Numbered from the stretch's first letter, positions 15,927 to 23,785 are shown. The stretch is 41,023 nt of DNA from Dehalococcoidia bacterium (GCA_003599745.1 QZJL01000026.1:1-41023); one strand, 5' to 3'. Notes: generated from the letters alone by a model not told the origin. Translations and numbers: made by a program.

Positions 15927-16121
15927 GGGGGATGGGAGAGCAACCTGCCTCCCTCCCACGATACTAGGGGAATATTTTTAAAGCTTTCACCTGATTAAAT
16001 GTCACAACTTTGTAATATTTCCTGCCCCTATGTTATGACTTTGAAACCCCTCGCCGTCTAGAATTCAGCTAGGTCATTTCGATATAAATAAGAATGGCGC
16101 TCGGCGGAAAGTAACTGCCCG

Positions 16122-16240
16122 ACTGAGGCATTCTTCATCCGGGGAAACGGCGTACTCGAGGTTGCCGTTCCCAAATCGCCGCCGTCAAACCCAAAAGGAT
16201 TAAGGTTTCGGCCAAGAAGAAGGAAAAATCAACCAAGTAA
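16122..16240 (+). pseudogene. Hsp20 small heat-shock protein remnant (3' end)
   Basis: From 16122 one frame reads TEAFFIRGNGVLEVAVPK, which matches the conserved end of the alpha-crystallin domain (usually NGVLEVTVPK). A different frame then gives KPKRIKVSAKKKEKSTK and a stop at 16238-16240, the usual Lys-rich Hsp20 tail. A frameshift near 16176-16185 separates the two, and there is no upstream start or domain body. It is a decayed fragment of about 40 codons and should not be expressed as a working chaperone. Confidence 0.55.
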
Positions 16241-16325
16241 GCTCCATAAAAACACTCCCGCTTTCTGAAGCTCGCCGGCTCCATCGAGCAGCCGGTTCAT
16301 GATAATATCAAGTTTAGGAGGTAAG

Positions 16326-16721
16326 ATGAAAAAGTTAGAGGAGCTTTTCCAGTCGGCGGACTGGAAGACCGAAAAACACGTGCCGACTATTGACTGCGCC
16401 GACCAGGTGAAAGCCGGTGAGCTTTTTATCGTCACCGTTTCGGTTGGTAAAGAGATAGCCCACCCCAACACCACCGAGCACCACATCCGCTGGATTTCGC
16501 TTTTTTTCCTGGCGGAGGGCGATAAATTCCCCTACCAGGTAGGGCGCGGTGAATTTACCGCCCATGGCGAATCGGTTGACGGTCCCAACAAGGGGCCGGT
16601 CTACACCAACCACGAAGTCGCCTTCACCCTTAAAATCAGTAAGCCTGGCACACTCTACGCCACCTCCCTGTGCAACATCCACGGCCTCTGGAAATCGGAG
16701 AGGGAAATCAAGGTCACCTAG
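16326..16721 (+). CDS. superoxide reductase (neelaredoxin/class II desulfoferrodoxin)
   Basis: A 131-aa superoxide reductase, which reduces superoxide to peroxide without making oxygen. The Fe(His)4Cys centre is readable: H18 in EKHVP, H46 in AHPNTTEHH, H52, C116 and H119 in CNIHG, with the conserved Glu-Lys pair (E16, K17). The N-terminal desulforedoxin domain is absent, so this is the one-iron form. ATG 16326 is preferred because AGGAGG lies 5 nt upstream. It is the first gene of a same-strand redox cassette (glutaredoxin, FTR-rubredoxin, flavodoxin). The rubredoxin domain in that cassette is a natural electron donor. The cassette fits defence against oxygen in an anaerobe. Confidence 0.93.
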   Translation: MKKLEELFQSADWKTEKHVPTIDCADQVKAGELFIVTVSVGKEIAHPNTTEHHIRWISLFFLAEGDKFPYQVGRGEFTAHGESVDGPNKGPVYTNHEVAFTLKISKPGTLYATSLCNIHGLWKSEREIKVT

Positions 16722-16758
16722 CCGGGCATGTTTACGGCAGAATACAAGGAGAGGCAGC

Positions 16759-17046
16759 TTGGACGATAATGTGAAGCACGTCCCAGGCAGGCAGGCCGGC
16801 CAGATCATGCTTTATGCCCTCAGCACCTGCGTCTGGTGCGCCAAGACGAAGAAACTGCTGGACGAGATGGGCGTGGCCTACGATTACGAATATGTTGACC
16901 ACCTCCAGGGCGAAGCCAAGGAACAGGCTATCCGGGAGGTGAAAAACTGGAACCCGGCGTGCTCTTTCCCCACCCTGGTAATAAACGACCGGACCTGCAT
17001 CGTCGGCTTCAAGGAAGATGAAATCCGAGGAGTGTTAAAGCCGTGA
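16759..17046 (+). CDS. glutaredoxin-like protein
   Basis: A 95-aa thioredoxin-fold protein of the glutaredoxin family. The active-site motif is CVWC (C24, C27) after MLYALST, and SFPTLVIND supplies the cis-Pro region. [11 protein letters not shown] closes the fold. TTG 16759 is the start: AAGGAGAGG lies 5 nt upstream, whereas the longer frame overlaps the superoxide reductase gene. The stop codon overlaps the start of the FTR gene by 4 nt (GTGA), so translation is coupled. The partner reductase is probably the FTR-like protein next door rather than glutathione, an inference from adjacency. Confidence 0.88.
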   Translation: MDDNVKHVPGRQAGQIMLYALSTCVWCAKTKKLLDEMGVAYDYEYVDHLQGEAKEQAIREVKNWNPACSFPTLVINDRTCIVGFKEDEIRGVLKP

Positions 17047-17552
17047 CCGCATCCGAAATCGCCCCGGCGGAAGTTGATGAACTCTACGACCGGCTGAACC
17101 GCGAAGCCGAGACAGTGGGTTATCACCTCAACCCGGACACTGATTTCACCAGGGAGCTGGTGAAAGGACTGATTACCAACCAGCGGCGGTACGGTTACTG
17201 GGCTTGCCCCTGCCGCCTGGCCTCGGGAGTCAAGGCCGATGACCTGGACATCGTCTGCCCCTGCGACTACCGCGACGCCGACCTCCTGGAATATGGCGCC
17301 TGCTACTGTGCCCTTTACGTATCCGGGGCGGCGCTGAAAGGTGAAAAAAAGATTGAGAGCATCCCCGAGCGCCGGCCGCCGCCGGAGGAAAGGGGTCAGC
17401 CAGAGGCTAAGGCTCGAATCGGCGGACTTACCAGGGTCTCGCTGCCGGTTTGGCGGTGCCGGGTCTGCGGCTACCTCTGCGCCCGGGACTCGCCCCCGGA
17501 GGTGTGCCCTATCTGCCGGGGCAAACAGGAACGCTTCGAGCGGTTTCTCTAG
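17043..17552 (+). CDS. ferredoxin:thioredoxin reductase catalytic subunit fused to rubredoxin
   Basis: A 169-aa two-domain protein. Residues 1-95 match the catalytic beta subunit of ferredoxin:thioredoxin reductase. Six cysteines sit in CPC (55, 57), CPC (72, 74) and CYC (87, 89) and supply the [4Fe-4S] cluster and the redox disulfide. Residues 135-169 form a rubredoxin-like iron site (CRVCGY, then CPICRG). It overlaps the glutaredoxin gene by 4 nt, a strong hint that it reduces that glutaredoxin. The fused rubredoxin may carry electrons onward to superoxide reductase. Such fusions are less common than the single FTR subunit. GTG start. Confidence 0.9.
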   Translation: MTASEIAPAEVDELYDRLNREAETVGYHLNPDTDFTRELVKGLITNQRRYGYWACPCRLASGVKADDLDIVCPCDYRDADLLEYGACYCALYVSGAALKGEKKIESIPERRPPPEERGQPEAKARIGGLTRVSLPVWRCRVCGYLCARDSPPEVCPICRGKQERFERFL

Positions 17553-17584
17553 CCTTAAAGACTGATTTACGGGAGGTTGATTAT

Positions 17585-18049
17585 ATGAAAAAAGTACTGG
17601 TCGCCTATTTCAGTGCCGCGGGCACGACCCGGCAGATGGCCGAGTTCATTGCCGAAGGCGCGCGTTTCAGCGGACAGCAGGTCAGCACCAGGAATATCGA
17701 GGACATCAGGGACGCCTCCGAGCTGGCGGGATATGACGGTTACATATTCGGTTCTCCCACCTACTCCCTCGACCTGCCCGGACCGATGAAAACCTTCCTG
17801 CTCCTGGCGGAGAAGGCCAGGCTTGGAGGAAAATTAGGCGGCGCTTTCGGCTCCTACACCCATGACGTCGGCTACCAGCACGACGCCCACGCCCCCGCCA
17901 TCATCATGGAGACCCTGCAAAGTTCCGCTAAAATGATACCCTTTGAGCTTGGGGCGCTGACCTTGAATGAGGAACTCCTCAAGACTAAAGAAGGCCTGAA
18001 AGCCTGCCAGGACTACGGCCGGGTCTTCGGTGAAACGCTGGGCGAGTGA
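17585..18049 (+). CDS. flavodoxin-family protein
   Basis: A 154-aa FMN-binding flavodoxin-like protein. The phosphate loop is FSAAGTTRQMA, and the isoalloxazine contacts are FGSPTYSLDLPGPMK and FGSYTHDVGY. ATG 17585 has AGGTTG upstream and removes an extension that overlaps the FTR gene. It lies 32 nt after the FTR-rubredoxin gene on the same strand and is probably the last gene of the redox cassette. It can serve as an alternative low-potential carrier under iron limitation or oxidative stress. It could instead be a WrbA-like quinone reductase, though it is shorter than typical WrbA. Confidence 0.85.
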   Translation: MKKVLVAYFSAAGTTRQMAEFIAEGARFSGQQVSTRNIEDIRDASELAGYDGYIFGSPTYSLDLPGPMKTFLLLAEKARLGGKLGGAFGSYTHDVGYQHDAHAPAIIMETLQSSAKMIPFELGALTLNEELLKTKEGLKACQDYGRVFGETLGE

Positions 18050-18103
18050 GCGGTACTTAAATACGGGCAGCTTTCATGCCAGATTGTGCCGCCCGCAAAA
18101 TCG

Positions 18104-18553
18104 TTATTGGGTTATCACCAGCGTCCCAACCATCGTCTGGGGATGGAAATCACACCGGAAAAAATAATCCCCCGGTGTGGTGGGCGCAGTGAACTGATAC
18201 GTAATCGTCCCCGGCCCGTTGACGACCCGCCCCGGGAAAATCGTGGTTCTGGCGGAGGAATCAGTGTAAAGGGCGAAGTTGTGGGGAATGCCCCGGTCCT
18301 GATTGTCGAGGATGATGTTAACTTCCGCCCCGGCGGGCACGGTTATGGTGCTTTTGTCGAAGACAAGATTCCTGGCGACCAGACTGACGGTGATGCCATC
18401 GGCGCCGGTAGTCGAGGCGGGTGGGGAAGCCGGGGGGGTATCAGATGGAGGCTCGCCGATATTGGAATCTGAGCCGCAGGCAGAAAAACCCGCCAGCGAC
18501 AGCGCCATCACCAGCACCACCAGCGCGACTGACCCCAAAAGCCTCAGCTTCAT
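18104..18553 (-). CDS. cupredoxin-domain lipoprotein
   Basis: A 149-aa exported blue-copper-like protein. A hydrophobic N-terminus ends in a lipobox with Cys26 (GFSAC), followed by a Pro/Ser-rich linker. The cupredoxin fold carries copper ligands H91 (PHNF), C134 (FRCDFHP), H137 and M141. It should sit lipid-anchored outside the membrane and pass electrons or bind copper. AGGAGG lies 8 nt before ATG 18553. It is convergent with the flavodoxin gene and divergent from the HtrA gene. Its electron partner is unknown; a nearby oxidase is not present. Confidence 0.88.
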   Translation of the reverse strand: MKLRLLGSVALVVLVMALSLAGFSACGSDSNIGEPPSDTPPASPPASTTGADGITVSLVARNLVFDKSTITVPAGAEVNIILDNQDRGIPHNFALYTDSSARTTIFPGRVVNGPGTITYQFTAPTTPGDYFFRCDFHPQTMVGTLVITQ

Positions 18554-18735
18554 TTGACATCCTCCTGAAAATAACGCTCAATCTTGCGAAACGCTTTTGC
18601 TCCGGCGGTTTTGTATGACGCCGCTTTTTTGAGTAGCTCATTGTAAAATACTAGAGACTCGGACATCGAATAGTTATAAAATAGGGACGCGATATGTTGC
18701 AAATTTATGACATTTTAAGTTTCTATTAAGGAAAG

Positions 18736-18756
18736 TCACCACTGGTGATATATACT
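18736..18756 (+). promoter_or_regulatory. operator-like palindrome and -10 element upstream of the HtrA gene
   Basis: TCACC-ACT-GGTGA (18736-18748) is a perfect dyad. It is followed by TATACT (18751-18756), a good -10 element, 30 nt before the ATG at 18787. No good -35 is visible, so transcription may need an activator or an alternative sigma factor. Confidence 0.4.
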
Positions 18757-18786
18757 GAAATTAGCGATGACTTTTAGGAGGCCTCA

Positions 18787-19941
18787 ATGAAAATAAGCGT
18801 CCTGCTCACCTCCGTCCTGCTGACGGTTACACTGGCGTTGGCCGGCTGTGCCGCGCCCGGTGCTCCGGCTTCGTCAGAGCCACCGGAAACGGCGGGCACA
18901 TCAAACGAAACGCTCCCGGGCGCGCCGGCGCTCACCGAGCTGGAAACGCTACTGGAGGAAATCTATTCCCGGGTCAACCCTTCAGTGGTCAACATCAGCG
19001 TCGTCGAAAGCCAGATTCCCGGTTTTCCGCTCCCCCGCCGGGCCGAAGGCTCGGGATTTGTCTGGGATACCGAGGGCAACATCGTAACCAACCGTCACGT
19101 CATCGCCGATGCCGGGAAAATCACGGTAACTTTCTACGACGGCAGCATCGTTCCCGGCATAGTGGTCGGGGCCGACGCCGACAGCGACCTGGCGGTGGTC
19201 AGGGTGGATGTGCCCCCCGACCAGCTCAAGCCGGTCGAAGTGGCGGACTCGTCCATGGCCAGGGTGGGACAGCTGGCGGTTGCTATCGGCAACCCCTTCG
19301 GCCTCCAGGGCACCATGACGGTGGGCTTTATCAGCGGCCTGGGACGGCTCATCCCCGCCGATGAGAATGCCCTGGGCGCGACTTACAGTATCCCCGACAT
19401 CATCCAGACCGATGCCCCCATCAATCCGGGAAACTCCGGAGGGGTGCTGCTGGACTCCTCTGGAAAGCTGATTGGCGTGACCCAGTCCATCGCCACCGAG
19501 TCAGGTACTTCGTCAGGCGTCGGTTTCGCCATACCTTCGGCGATTGTGCAGAAGGTTGTCCCGGCGCTGGTCGCCAGCGGACGCTATGACCATCCCTACC
19601 TGGGTATCAGCATCACTTCGCTTGACCCCGACCTGGCGGCGGCCATGAACCTTGCCGCCAGCCAGCGCGGCGCCCTGGTGATAACGGTCACCGACGGCAG
19701 CCCGGCGGCAAGGGCTGGCATCAGGGCAAGCGAAGGGGAGGTGACCATAGACAGCCAACCGGTGGCAATCGGTGGAGATGTCATCATCAGGTATGACGAC
19801 ATCGTTGTCAGAAGCTCGGACGACCTGGTCACCTTCCTCGCCCGCTACGGGTCGGCGGGTCAGGTTGTCACCCTGACGGTGCTGCGCGGCGGCGTCGAAG
19901 TCGAGGTGCCGGTCACCATCGGGATACGCCCCGGTTCATAG
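18787..19941 (+). CDS. HtrA/DegP-like serine protease lipoprotein
   Basis: A 384-aa envelope protease. The signal sequence ends in a lipobox (LALAGC, Cys21), so it is probably membrane-anchored on the outside. A trypsin-like domain holds His (TNRHVIAD, about 104), Asp (SDLAVV, about 134) and Ser (NPGNSGGV, about 217). A single PDZ domain covers roughly residues 270-380 (YLGISITSLD to the end). It degrades or refolds damaged exported proteins. AGGAGG precedes the ATG, and the GNAT gene begins at the very next base after its stop. It is distinct from the propeller-protease at 4274, which lacks PDZ. Confidence 0.93.
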   Translation: MKISVLLTSVLLTVTLALAGCAAPGAPASSEPPETAGTSNETLPGAPALTELETLLEEIYSRVNPSVVNISVVESQIPGFPLPRRAEGSGFVWDTEGNIVTNRHVIADAGKITVTFYDGSIVPGIVVGADADSDLAVVRVDVPPDQLKPVEVADSSMARVGQLAVAIGNPFGLQGTMTVGFISGLGRLIPADENALGATYSIPDIIQTDAPINPGNSGGVLLDSSGKLIGVTQSIATESGTSSGVGFAIPSAIVQKVVPALVASGRYDHPYLGISITSLDPDLAAAMNLAASQRGALVITVTDGSPAARAGIRASEGEVTIDSQPVAIGGDVIIRYDDIVVRSSDDLVTFLARYGSAGQVVTLTVLRGGVEVEVPVTIGIRPGS

Positions 19942-20463
19942 ATGCCTGACGCTATGGCCAAAGACCGCTTGCTGATACGCGACGCCCGCCCCCGGGAGCT
20001 TGGCGAGGCGGCACGAGTCATCAGGGACGCCTATCTCGAATACGAAAGGTTTTTCCCGCCGGAAGCCTGGAAATCTTATCTCGATGACATTATGGACGTA
20101 CGCCGCCGCCGTAACGTTTCCGAACTAATTATCGCCGAAATGGGCGGGAAAATCGCCGGGGCGGTGACGCTTTACCCGGACGGTTTCCGCTCAAAACATG
20201 AGTCCTGGCCCCGGGGCTGGGCCGGTATCCGCCTGCTGGCGATACACCCCGCTTTCCGGGGCAGAGGCATTAGCCGTGCGCTGATGGCGGAATGCATCCG
20301 CCGCTGCCGTGAGCGCGGTATAAGGACAATCGGCCTCCATACCGCCAAAATCATGGCGGTGGCGCAGGGGATGTATGAGCGCATAGGTTTTGTACGCGCC
20401 CCGGAATACGACTTTCACCCCAGGCCGGGCACGGTGGTGATGGCCTACCGGCTTGAGCTTTGA
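19942..20463 (+). CDS. GNAT-family N-acetyltransferase
   Basis: A 173-aa acetyl-CoA-dependent acetyltransferase. The acetyl-CoA binding motif A reads LLAIHPAFRGRGISRALM, and the C-terminal YERIGFVRAPEYDF is typical of the family. It starts at the ATG directly after the HtrA stop codon with zero spacing, so it is probably translated by coupling. Another in-frame ATG lies four codons inside. The substrate is unknown; proteins, small amines or antibiotics are all possible for this family. Confidence 0.85.
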   Translation: MPDAMAKDRLLIRDARPRELGEAARVIRDAYLEYERFFPPEAWKSYLDDIMDVRRRRNVSELIIAEMGGKIAGAVTLYPDGFRSKHESWPRGWAGIRLLAIHPAFRGRGISRALMAECIRRCRERGIRTIGLHTAKIMAVAQGMYERIGFVRAPEYDFHPRPGTVVMAYRLEL

Positions 20464-20464
20464 G

Positions 20465-20974
20465 CTAAACGTTTTCGCCCTGGTAGGCTCCCCGGTAGCC
20501 CCGCGTGGGACGGGAAAGCCGTAAAAAGACCAACTGCACGATGCGGGAGTTTCTTTCCAGCCGGAAACCGAGCGGGTTATAGACCACGAGCAGCGACTGG
20601 GAACGGCCGTGGTAACCGGCGTCCCAGACGGCGTTGTGCACCGCCACCCCGCAACGCAGCAGGCTCGAACGGGGACGTCCCAGCGCCATCACGTTTTCCG
20701 GCAGGCTGACAACCTCATTATAGGTGATGAGATAGCTGCCGGGCACCAGAAACATCGCCCCGGAATTATCAAAGGCCAGCGGTGTGGTGGGCGGCACAAC
20801 CCGACCAGCATTGCTTTGGGCGATACAGCCCACCGAAAGCATCATCGCCACTTCACGCAGGCTCATATCGAAACCATTGGGCTGAAGCTGGGCTTCGAGG
20901 TCAACGTAGTCCGCCACCAGCGGCGGCTCACCCTCTACCAGGCGCTTTATTTCGCCACGCGATAAGACTGACAA
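20465..20974 (-). CDS. dcd: dCTP deaminase-family protein
   Basis: A ~169-aa member of the dCTP deaminase/dUTPase fold, supplying dUMP or dUTP for thymidylate synthesis. Key segments are GRPRSSLLRCGVAVHNAVWDAGYHG, here quoted only as its core (SSLLR and DAGYHG), and QPNGFDMSL near the N-terminus. The C-terminal RGYRGAYQG is the flexible lid. I chose TTG 20974 because family members open with xxLSxxxIKxxL and GGGGG lies just upstream; TTG 21004 is the longer option. Whether it deaminates dCTP or only binds dUTP cannot be told. It is convergent with the GNAT gene, 1 nt apart. Confidence 0.82.
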   Translation of the reverse strand: MSVLSRGEIKRLVEGEPPLVADYVDLEAQLQPNGFDMSLREVAMMLSVGCIAQSNAGRVVPPTTPLAFDNSGAMFLVPGSYLITYNEVVSLPENVMALGRPRSSLLRCGVAVHNAVWDAGYHGRSQSLLVVYNPLGFRLERNSRIVQLVFLRLSRPTRGYRGAYQGENV

Positions 20975-21116
20975 ACCGCACCCCCAAATCAGGCTTTCGT
21001 GCAATCATAACATCACCCCGCGCCGGCTGGCAACGGCGCTGGCGGGGTCAAACTGCCCAAAATGAGCCATTTACGGTCGCCCTTACATTTGACAGTCCCT
21101 GCATAAGGCGGTTAGC

Positions 21117-21512
21117 ATGCGAAGAGAAGCAATGGAAAGAGATGAGTTCGAGAGACTGGTCGCCAAAGCGATAAAAGCCCTGCCCGGGGAGTTTTTGGCC
21201 CGGCTGGAGAATATTGATATCGTGGTCGAGGATGCCCCGACCAGGAGTCAGCTCCGGGAGCAGGGGCTGGCGCGCGGCGAAACACTGCTCGGGCTGTATG
21301 AGGGAGTGCCCCTCACCGAGCGGGGCGCCCATTACGGGCTGGTGCCCCCGGACAAGATTACCATCTTCCAGGAACCTATCGAAGAAAGCTGCGACAGTGC
21401 CGTGCAGATTATTGACGAGGTCGCCAGCGTGGTACGCCATGAAATCGCCCACCACTTCGGCCTGAGCGATGCCCGGCTCGATGAACTGGAAAACCGGCGG
21501 CACCCAGGCTAA
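21117..21512 (+). CDS. minimal zincin-type metallopeptidase family protein
   Basis: A 131-aa small metallopeptidase (DUF1025/MMP-like). VVRHEIAHHFGLSD contains the HExxH zinc motif (HEIAH), with a further His and Asp that fit the third-ligand position of this short family. A helical N-terminus (ERDEFERLVAKAIKALP) precedes it. Start options are ATG 21117 (AAGGCGG upstream) and ATG 21132, where the family usually begins. A TTGACA at 21089 with TTAGCA 17 bp later would favour the shorter form. It overlaps the convergent regulator gene by 4 nt. The physiological substrate is unknown. Confidence 0.8.
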   Translation: MRREAMERDEFERLVAKAIKALPGEFLARLENIDIVVEDAPTRSQLREQGLARGETLLGLYEGVPLTERGAHYGLVPPDKITIFQEPIEESCDSAVQIIDEVASVVRHEIAHHFGLSDARLDELENRRHPG

Positions 21513-21853
21513 ATCAAGCGGCCGGCGGGGACACTTTCCTGTTTCTGAACCGATGCCTGACGGGGTCGGCGCGGCTTCCTGGGTTTCCAGCCCAGGACCA
21601 TGAGCAGTTCGCCCACGGCGGCGGTGCCGGCCTCATCGCGAAGCGGCATATCCAGGTGAATCCGGTACTCATTTTGCCGGCCCACACGGTTCCGAGTGAT
21701 ATAGCCCGCCTGCTCCAGGTCGCCGATGATGCGGTGGACAGCCCTTTCCGTAATGCCCACAGTATCACCAAGCTCCCGGGCAGTGCTGTGGCGGCGCCTG
21801 GCAATCGCCAGGAGCACCAGACCATGATTGGTGATGAAGGAAAACTCGGTCAT
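21509..21853 (-). CDS. winged-helix (MarR-like) transcriptional regulator
   Basis: A 114-aa DNA-binding protein. Residues 20-70 form a winged helix: STARELGDTVGITERAVHRII gives the recognition helix and RVGRQNEYRI the wing, written here only in part. The C-terminus is basic (PRKPRRPRQ) and may add DNA contacts. A near-consensus promoter and a perfect 16-bp palindrome lie directly upstream, so it probably represses itself. The fold resembles small ArsR/MarR-type single-domain regulators. No ligand site is evident. Target genes beyond itself are unknown. It overlaps the metallopeptidase gene by 4 nt at its end. Confidence 0.82.
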   Translation of the reverse strand: MTEFSFITNHGLVLLAIARRRHSTARELGDTVGITERAVHRIIGDLEQAGYITRNRVGRQNEYRIHLDMPLRDEAGTAAVGELLMVLGWKPRKPRRPRQASVQKQESVPAGRLI

Positions 21854-21876
21854 CGCCGCCTCGAATAAATAAACAT

Positions 21877-21892
21877 ATAATTCCTGAATTAT
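21877..21892. promoter_or_regulatory. perfect palindrome, probable autoregulatory operator
   Basis: ATAATTC-CT-GAATTAT is a perfect 7+2+7 inverted repeat. It sits between the -10 element (21900) and the start codon (21853) of the winged-helix regulator, overlapping the expected transcription start, the classical place for a repressor. Confidence 0.55.
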
Positions 21893-21899
21893 TCTTCAC

Positions 21900-21928
21900 A
21901 TTATAATCTTACCTTATCATACTGTCAA
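21900..21928 (-). promoter_or_regulatory. consensus sigma70 promoter of the winged-helix regulator
   Basis: On the minus strand: TTGACA (21923-21928), a 17-bp spacer and TATAAT (21900-21905). Both hexamers match the consensus exactly. Confidence 0.75.
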
Positions 21929-21995
21929 GAGGCAGGAGAATCTCTGCATGTACAGGTACATACAGGAGGGCGCTGAAAGCGCTTTTGAATATTAA

Positions 21996-22217
21996 GTTGG
22001 TGGAGATGAGTATCAACAGGTAGAACTTTTCCACCACGGCAACACCGGCGTGTCATTCTACCCGTCAGGCGAACTTTCCTACCGGGGTTTACAAAACGGT
22101 ATGCCGGGTGGCACCGGGACTTACTACGATGAGGAAGGAAACGCCCTGTCAGGCATCATGTTCTCAGGCGGTCTTAAGCTGCTTGTAGAGGGTTTCCACA
22201 TGGTGCTTGTGCTCTAA
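21996..22217 (+). pseudogene. MORN-repeat-like fragment without a start codon
   Basis: Between two stop codons this frame encodes about 73 residues with MORN-like texture: FYPSGELSYRGLQNGMPGG, then GTYYDEEGNAL. There is no good ATG at its beginning (an internal GTG is possible), no ribosome site, and the end runs into the antiparallel ferritin-like gene. It looks like the remnant of a longer MORN-repeat protein. The rest of the 310-nt gap holds only the regulator promoter and palindrome. Confidence 0.4.
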
Positions 22218-22670
22218 TTCCTGCAGAGCCAGCTCTTCCAGCAGCGTTCTGACCTCGCCCGGCGGGTGGATTTCAGCCAGTTCCAGGTAAAACTTGTTGG
22301 CGTCCCTCTCCCAGCTAGCCGCCATGAGCAGGACATCTGCCACCGACATATCGTCGGTGGGGGTCGGCTGCCCTTCGTCTTCGGCAATCTTAAGGTCAAC
22401 AACCTGCCCGGTTTTCAGCCCGCCCACTTTAATGTCACCCCGCAGGTAGCTCTCCAGGTGCTCGCGATGTCCCTGTTCGACCTGGGCCATGTCGTGGAGG
22501 GCTTTGCTCACTGCCTTGTCTTTCACCCGGCTGCTTAAATTCAAATAGAGCAGCCGCGCCTGTGTTTCTTTCTGGATGGCCCGGTTCAGAACTTCTTTGA
22601 TTGTCCACTGCATCGGCATATCCTGTACCCCCATTCCGGTTAGAGAATCCCGGTGCGAAACTTTCGGCAA
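22164..22670 (-). CDS. ferritin-like/rubrerythrin-type di-iron protein
   Basis: A protein of up to 168 aa with the four-helix ferritin-like fold. Carboxylate/His metal ligands appear as E in AIQKETQARLLY, EQGHREHLESYL, SWERDANKFY and LELEHKHHVETL-type sequence (ALQELEHKHH near the end). No rubredoxin domain is present, so it is the short erythrin type, probably reducing peroxide or storing iron. This suits the oxygen-defence gene set in the window. The start is uncertain: TTG 22670, ATG 22634, ATG 22619 and ATG 22613 are all in frame, and homologues often begin near MQWTIKEVL. Confidence 0.82.
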   Translation of the reverse strand: MPKVSHRDSLTGMGVQDMPMQWTIKEVLNRAIQKETQARLLYLNLSSRVKDKAVSKALHDMAQVEQGHREHLESYLRGDIKVGGLKTGQVVDLKIAEDEGQPTPTDDMSVADVLLMAASWERDANKFYLELAEIHPPGEVRTLLEELALQELEHKHHVETLYKQLKTA

Positions 22671-22765
22671 GTCCCCTCACTAACATATTACCTTATTTTT
22701 AACCCGAGGCCAACCCCCGCCCCAAGGATGCAAAATAACATTTCCTCAAAGCTAATTAAAGAATG

Positions 22766-22794
22766 TTGACAGGTTACGAGACTTGCGATACGCT
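22766..22794 (+). promoter_or_regulatory. sigma70-like promoter for exonuclease III
   Basis: A perfect TTGACA (22766-22771), 17-bp spacer, then TACGCT (22789-22794), 38 nt upstream of the preferred ATG at 22833. Confidence 0.55.
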
Positions 22795-22832
22795 TAGGCT
22801 GAACTCGAAACCCGGTTTCAGGAATGCGCAAG

Positions 22833-23621
22833 ATGACGACCGGTTCCCCAAAAGAGATAAGGCTGCTTTCCTGGAACGTCAACGGCATCCGGGCGGTAAA
22901 GGTCAGAGGTTTTCTCGACTGGCTCAAACGGGACATCCCGGACGTTCTCTGCCTCCAGGAGACCAAAGCCACCCCCGAGCAGCTTGAGCCGGAACTGCGC
23001 CAGCCAGAAGGCTATCACACCTACTGGAACCACCCCGAAAGGAAGGGCTACGGCGGGGTGGCTACTATGAGCCGCCTTGAACCGCGCCGCGTTGCTCTAA
23101 AGCTCGGCAACGAAATCCTGGATGCCGAGGGTCGCGTCATACTCACCGAACACCCGGGGTTTATCCTGCTTAACGTCTATTTCCCCAACGGTAAAAAGGA
23201 TGCTTCCCGCCTGAAGTACAAGATGGATTTCTACCGCGAGTTCCTGGCCTATGCCGACACCCTCGTAAGCAAGGGAGAAAAGCTGGTCGTTTGCGGCGAC
23301 TACAACACCGCCCACAAGGAAATTGACCTGGCGCGCCCCAAGGCCAACGAGAAAATCTCGGGGTTCTTGCCCGAGGAACGGGCCTGGCTGGACGAGCTGG
23401 TGGCGCATGGCTACAGCGATACCTTCCGCCACTTTAACCGGGAACCCGGCCAGTATTCCTGGTGGGACATTAAGACCGGGGCGCGGGCGAGGAACGTCGG
23501 CTGGAGGATTGACTATTTTTTTATCAGCAACAACCTCCTGCCCGCCCTGCAAAGCGCTTTTATCCTGTCCGGGGTCACCGGCTCCGACCACTGTCCGGTG
23601 GGCATCGTCCTGAGAATCTAG
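22833..23621 (+). CDS. xth: exodeoxyribonuclease III / AP endonuclease
   Basis: A 262-aa EEP-fold nuclease that cuts DNA at abasic sites and trims 3' ends in base excision repair. Motifs are LLSWNVNGIRA, CLQETKA (metal-binding Glu), VCGDYNTAHKEID (catalytic Asp-Asn) and the closing GSDHCPVGI with the catalytic Asp-His. ATG 22833 is preferred over 22824 because AGGA then has a 9-nt spacing rather than none. It is a single-gene unit with its own promoter. Confidence 0.95.
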   Translation: MTTGSPKEIRLLSWNVNGIRAVKVRGFLDWLKRDIPDVLCLQETKATPEQLEPELRQPEGYHTYWNHPERKGYGGVATMSRLEPRRVALKLGNEILDAEGRVILTEHPGFILLNVYFPNGKKDASRLKYKMDFYREFLAYADTLVSKGEKLVVCGDYNTAHKEIDLARPKANEKISGFLPEERAWLDELVAHGYSDTFRHFNREPGQYSWWDIKTGARARNVGWRIDYFFISNNLLPALQSAFILSGVTGSDHCPVGIVLRI

Positions 23622-23785
23622 CACAACCTGCCCGCCCCAACTTGCCTCGTATCTCCACTCAAATGCAACCCACGATTGACAGCTACGAGCAAAAAGGGGA
23701 ATAATTAGACAAACAGAAACTCGGCTGTCAATAGATACGGCAATATTACAGATGATTTTTCCGCATCTATTTTACTAGTTCCCTG

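Noticed and set aside
15834-16100. Complete tRNA-Arg(CCT) split by a group I intron
   Set aside because: Such introns are known in some bacterial tRNA-Arg genes, so I looked on the minus strand for the 5' half (D arm and acceptor strand) up to about 16300. None was found, and the T loop is one base short.
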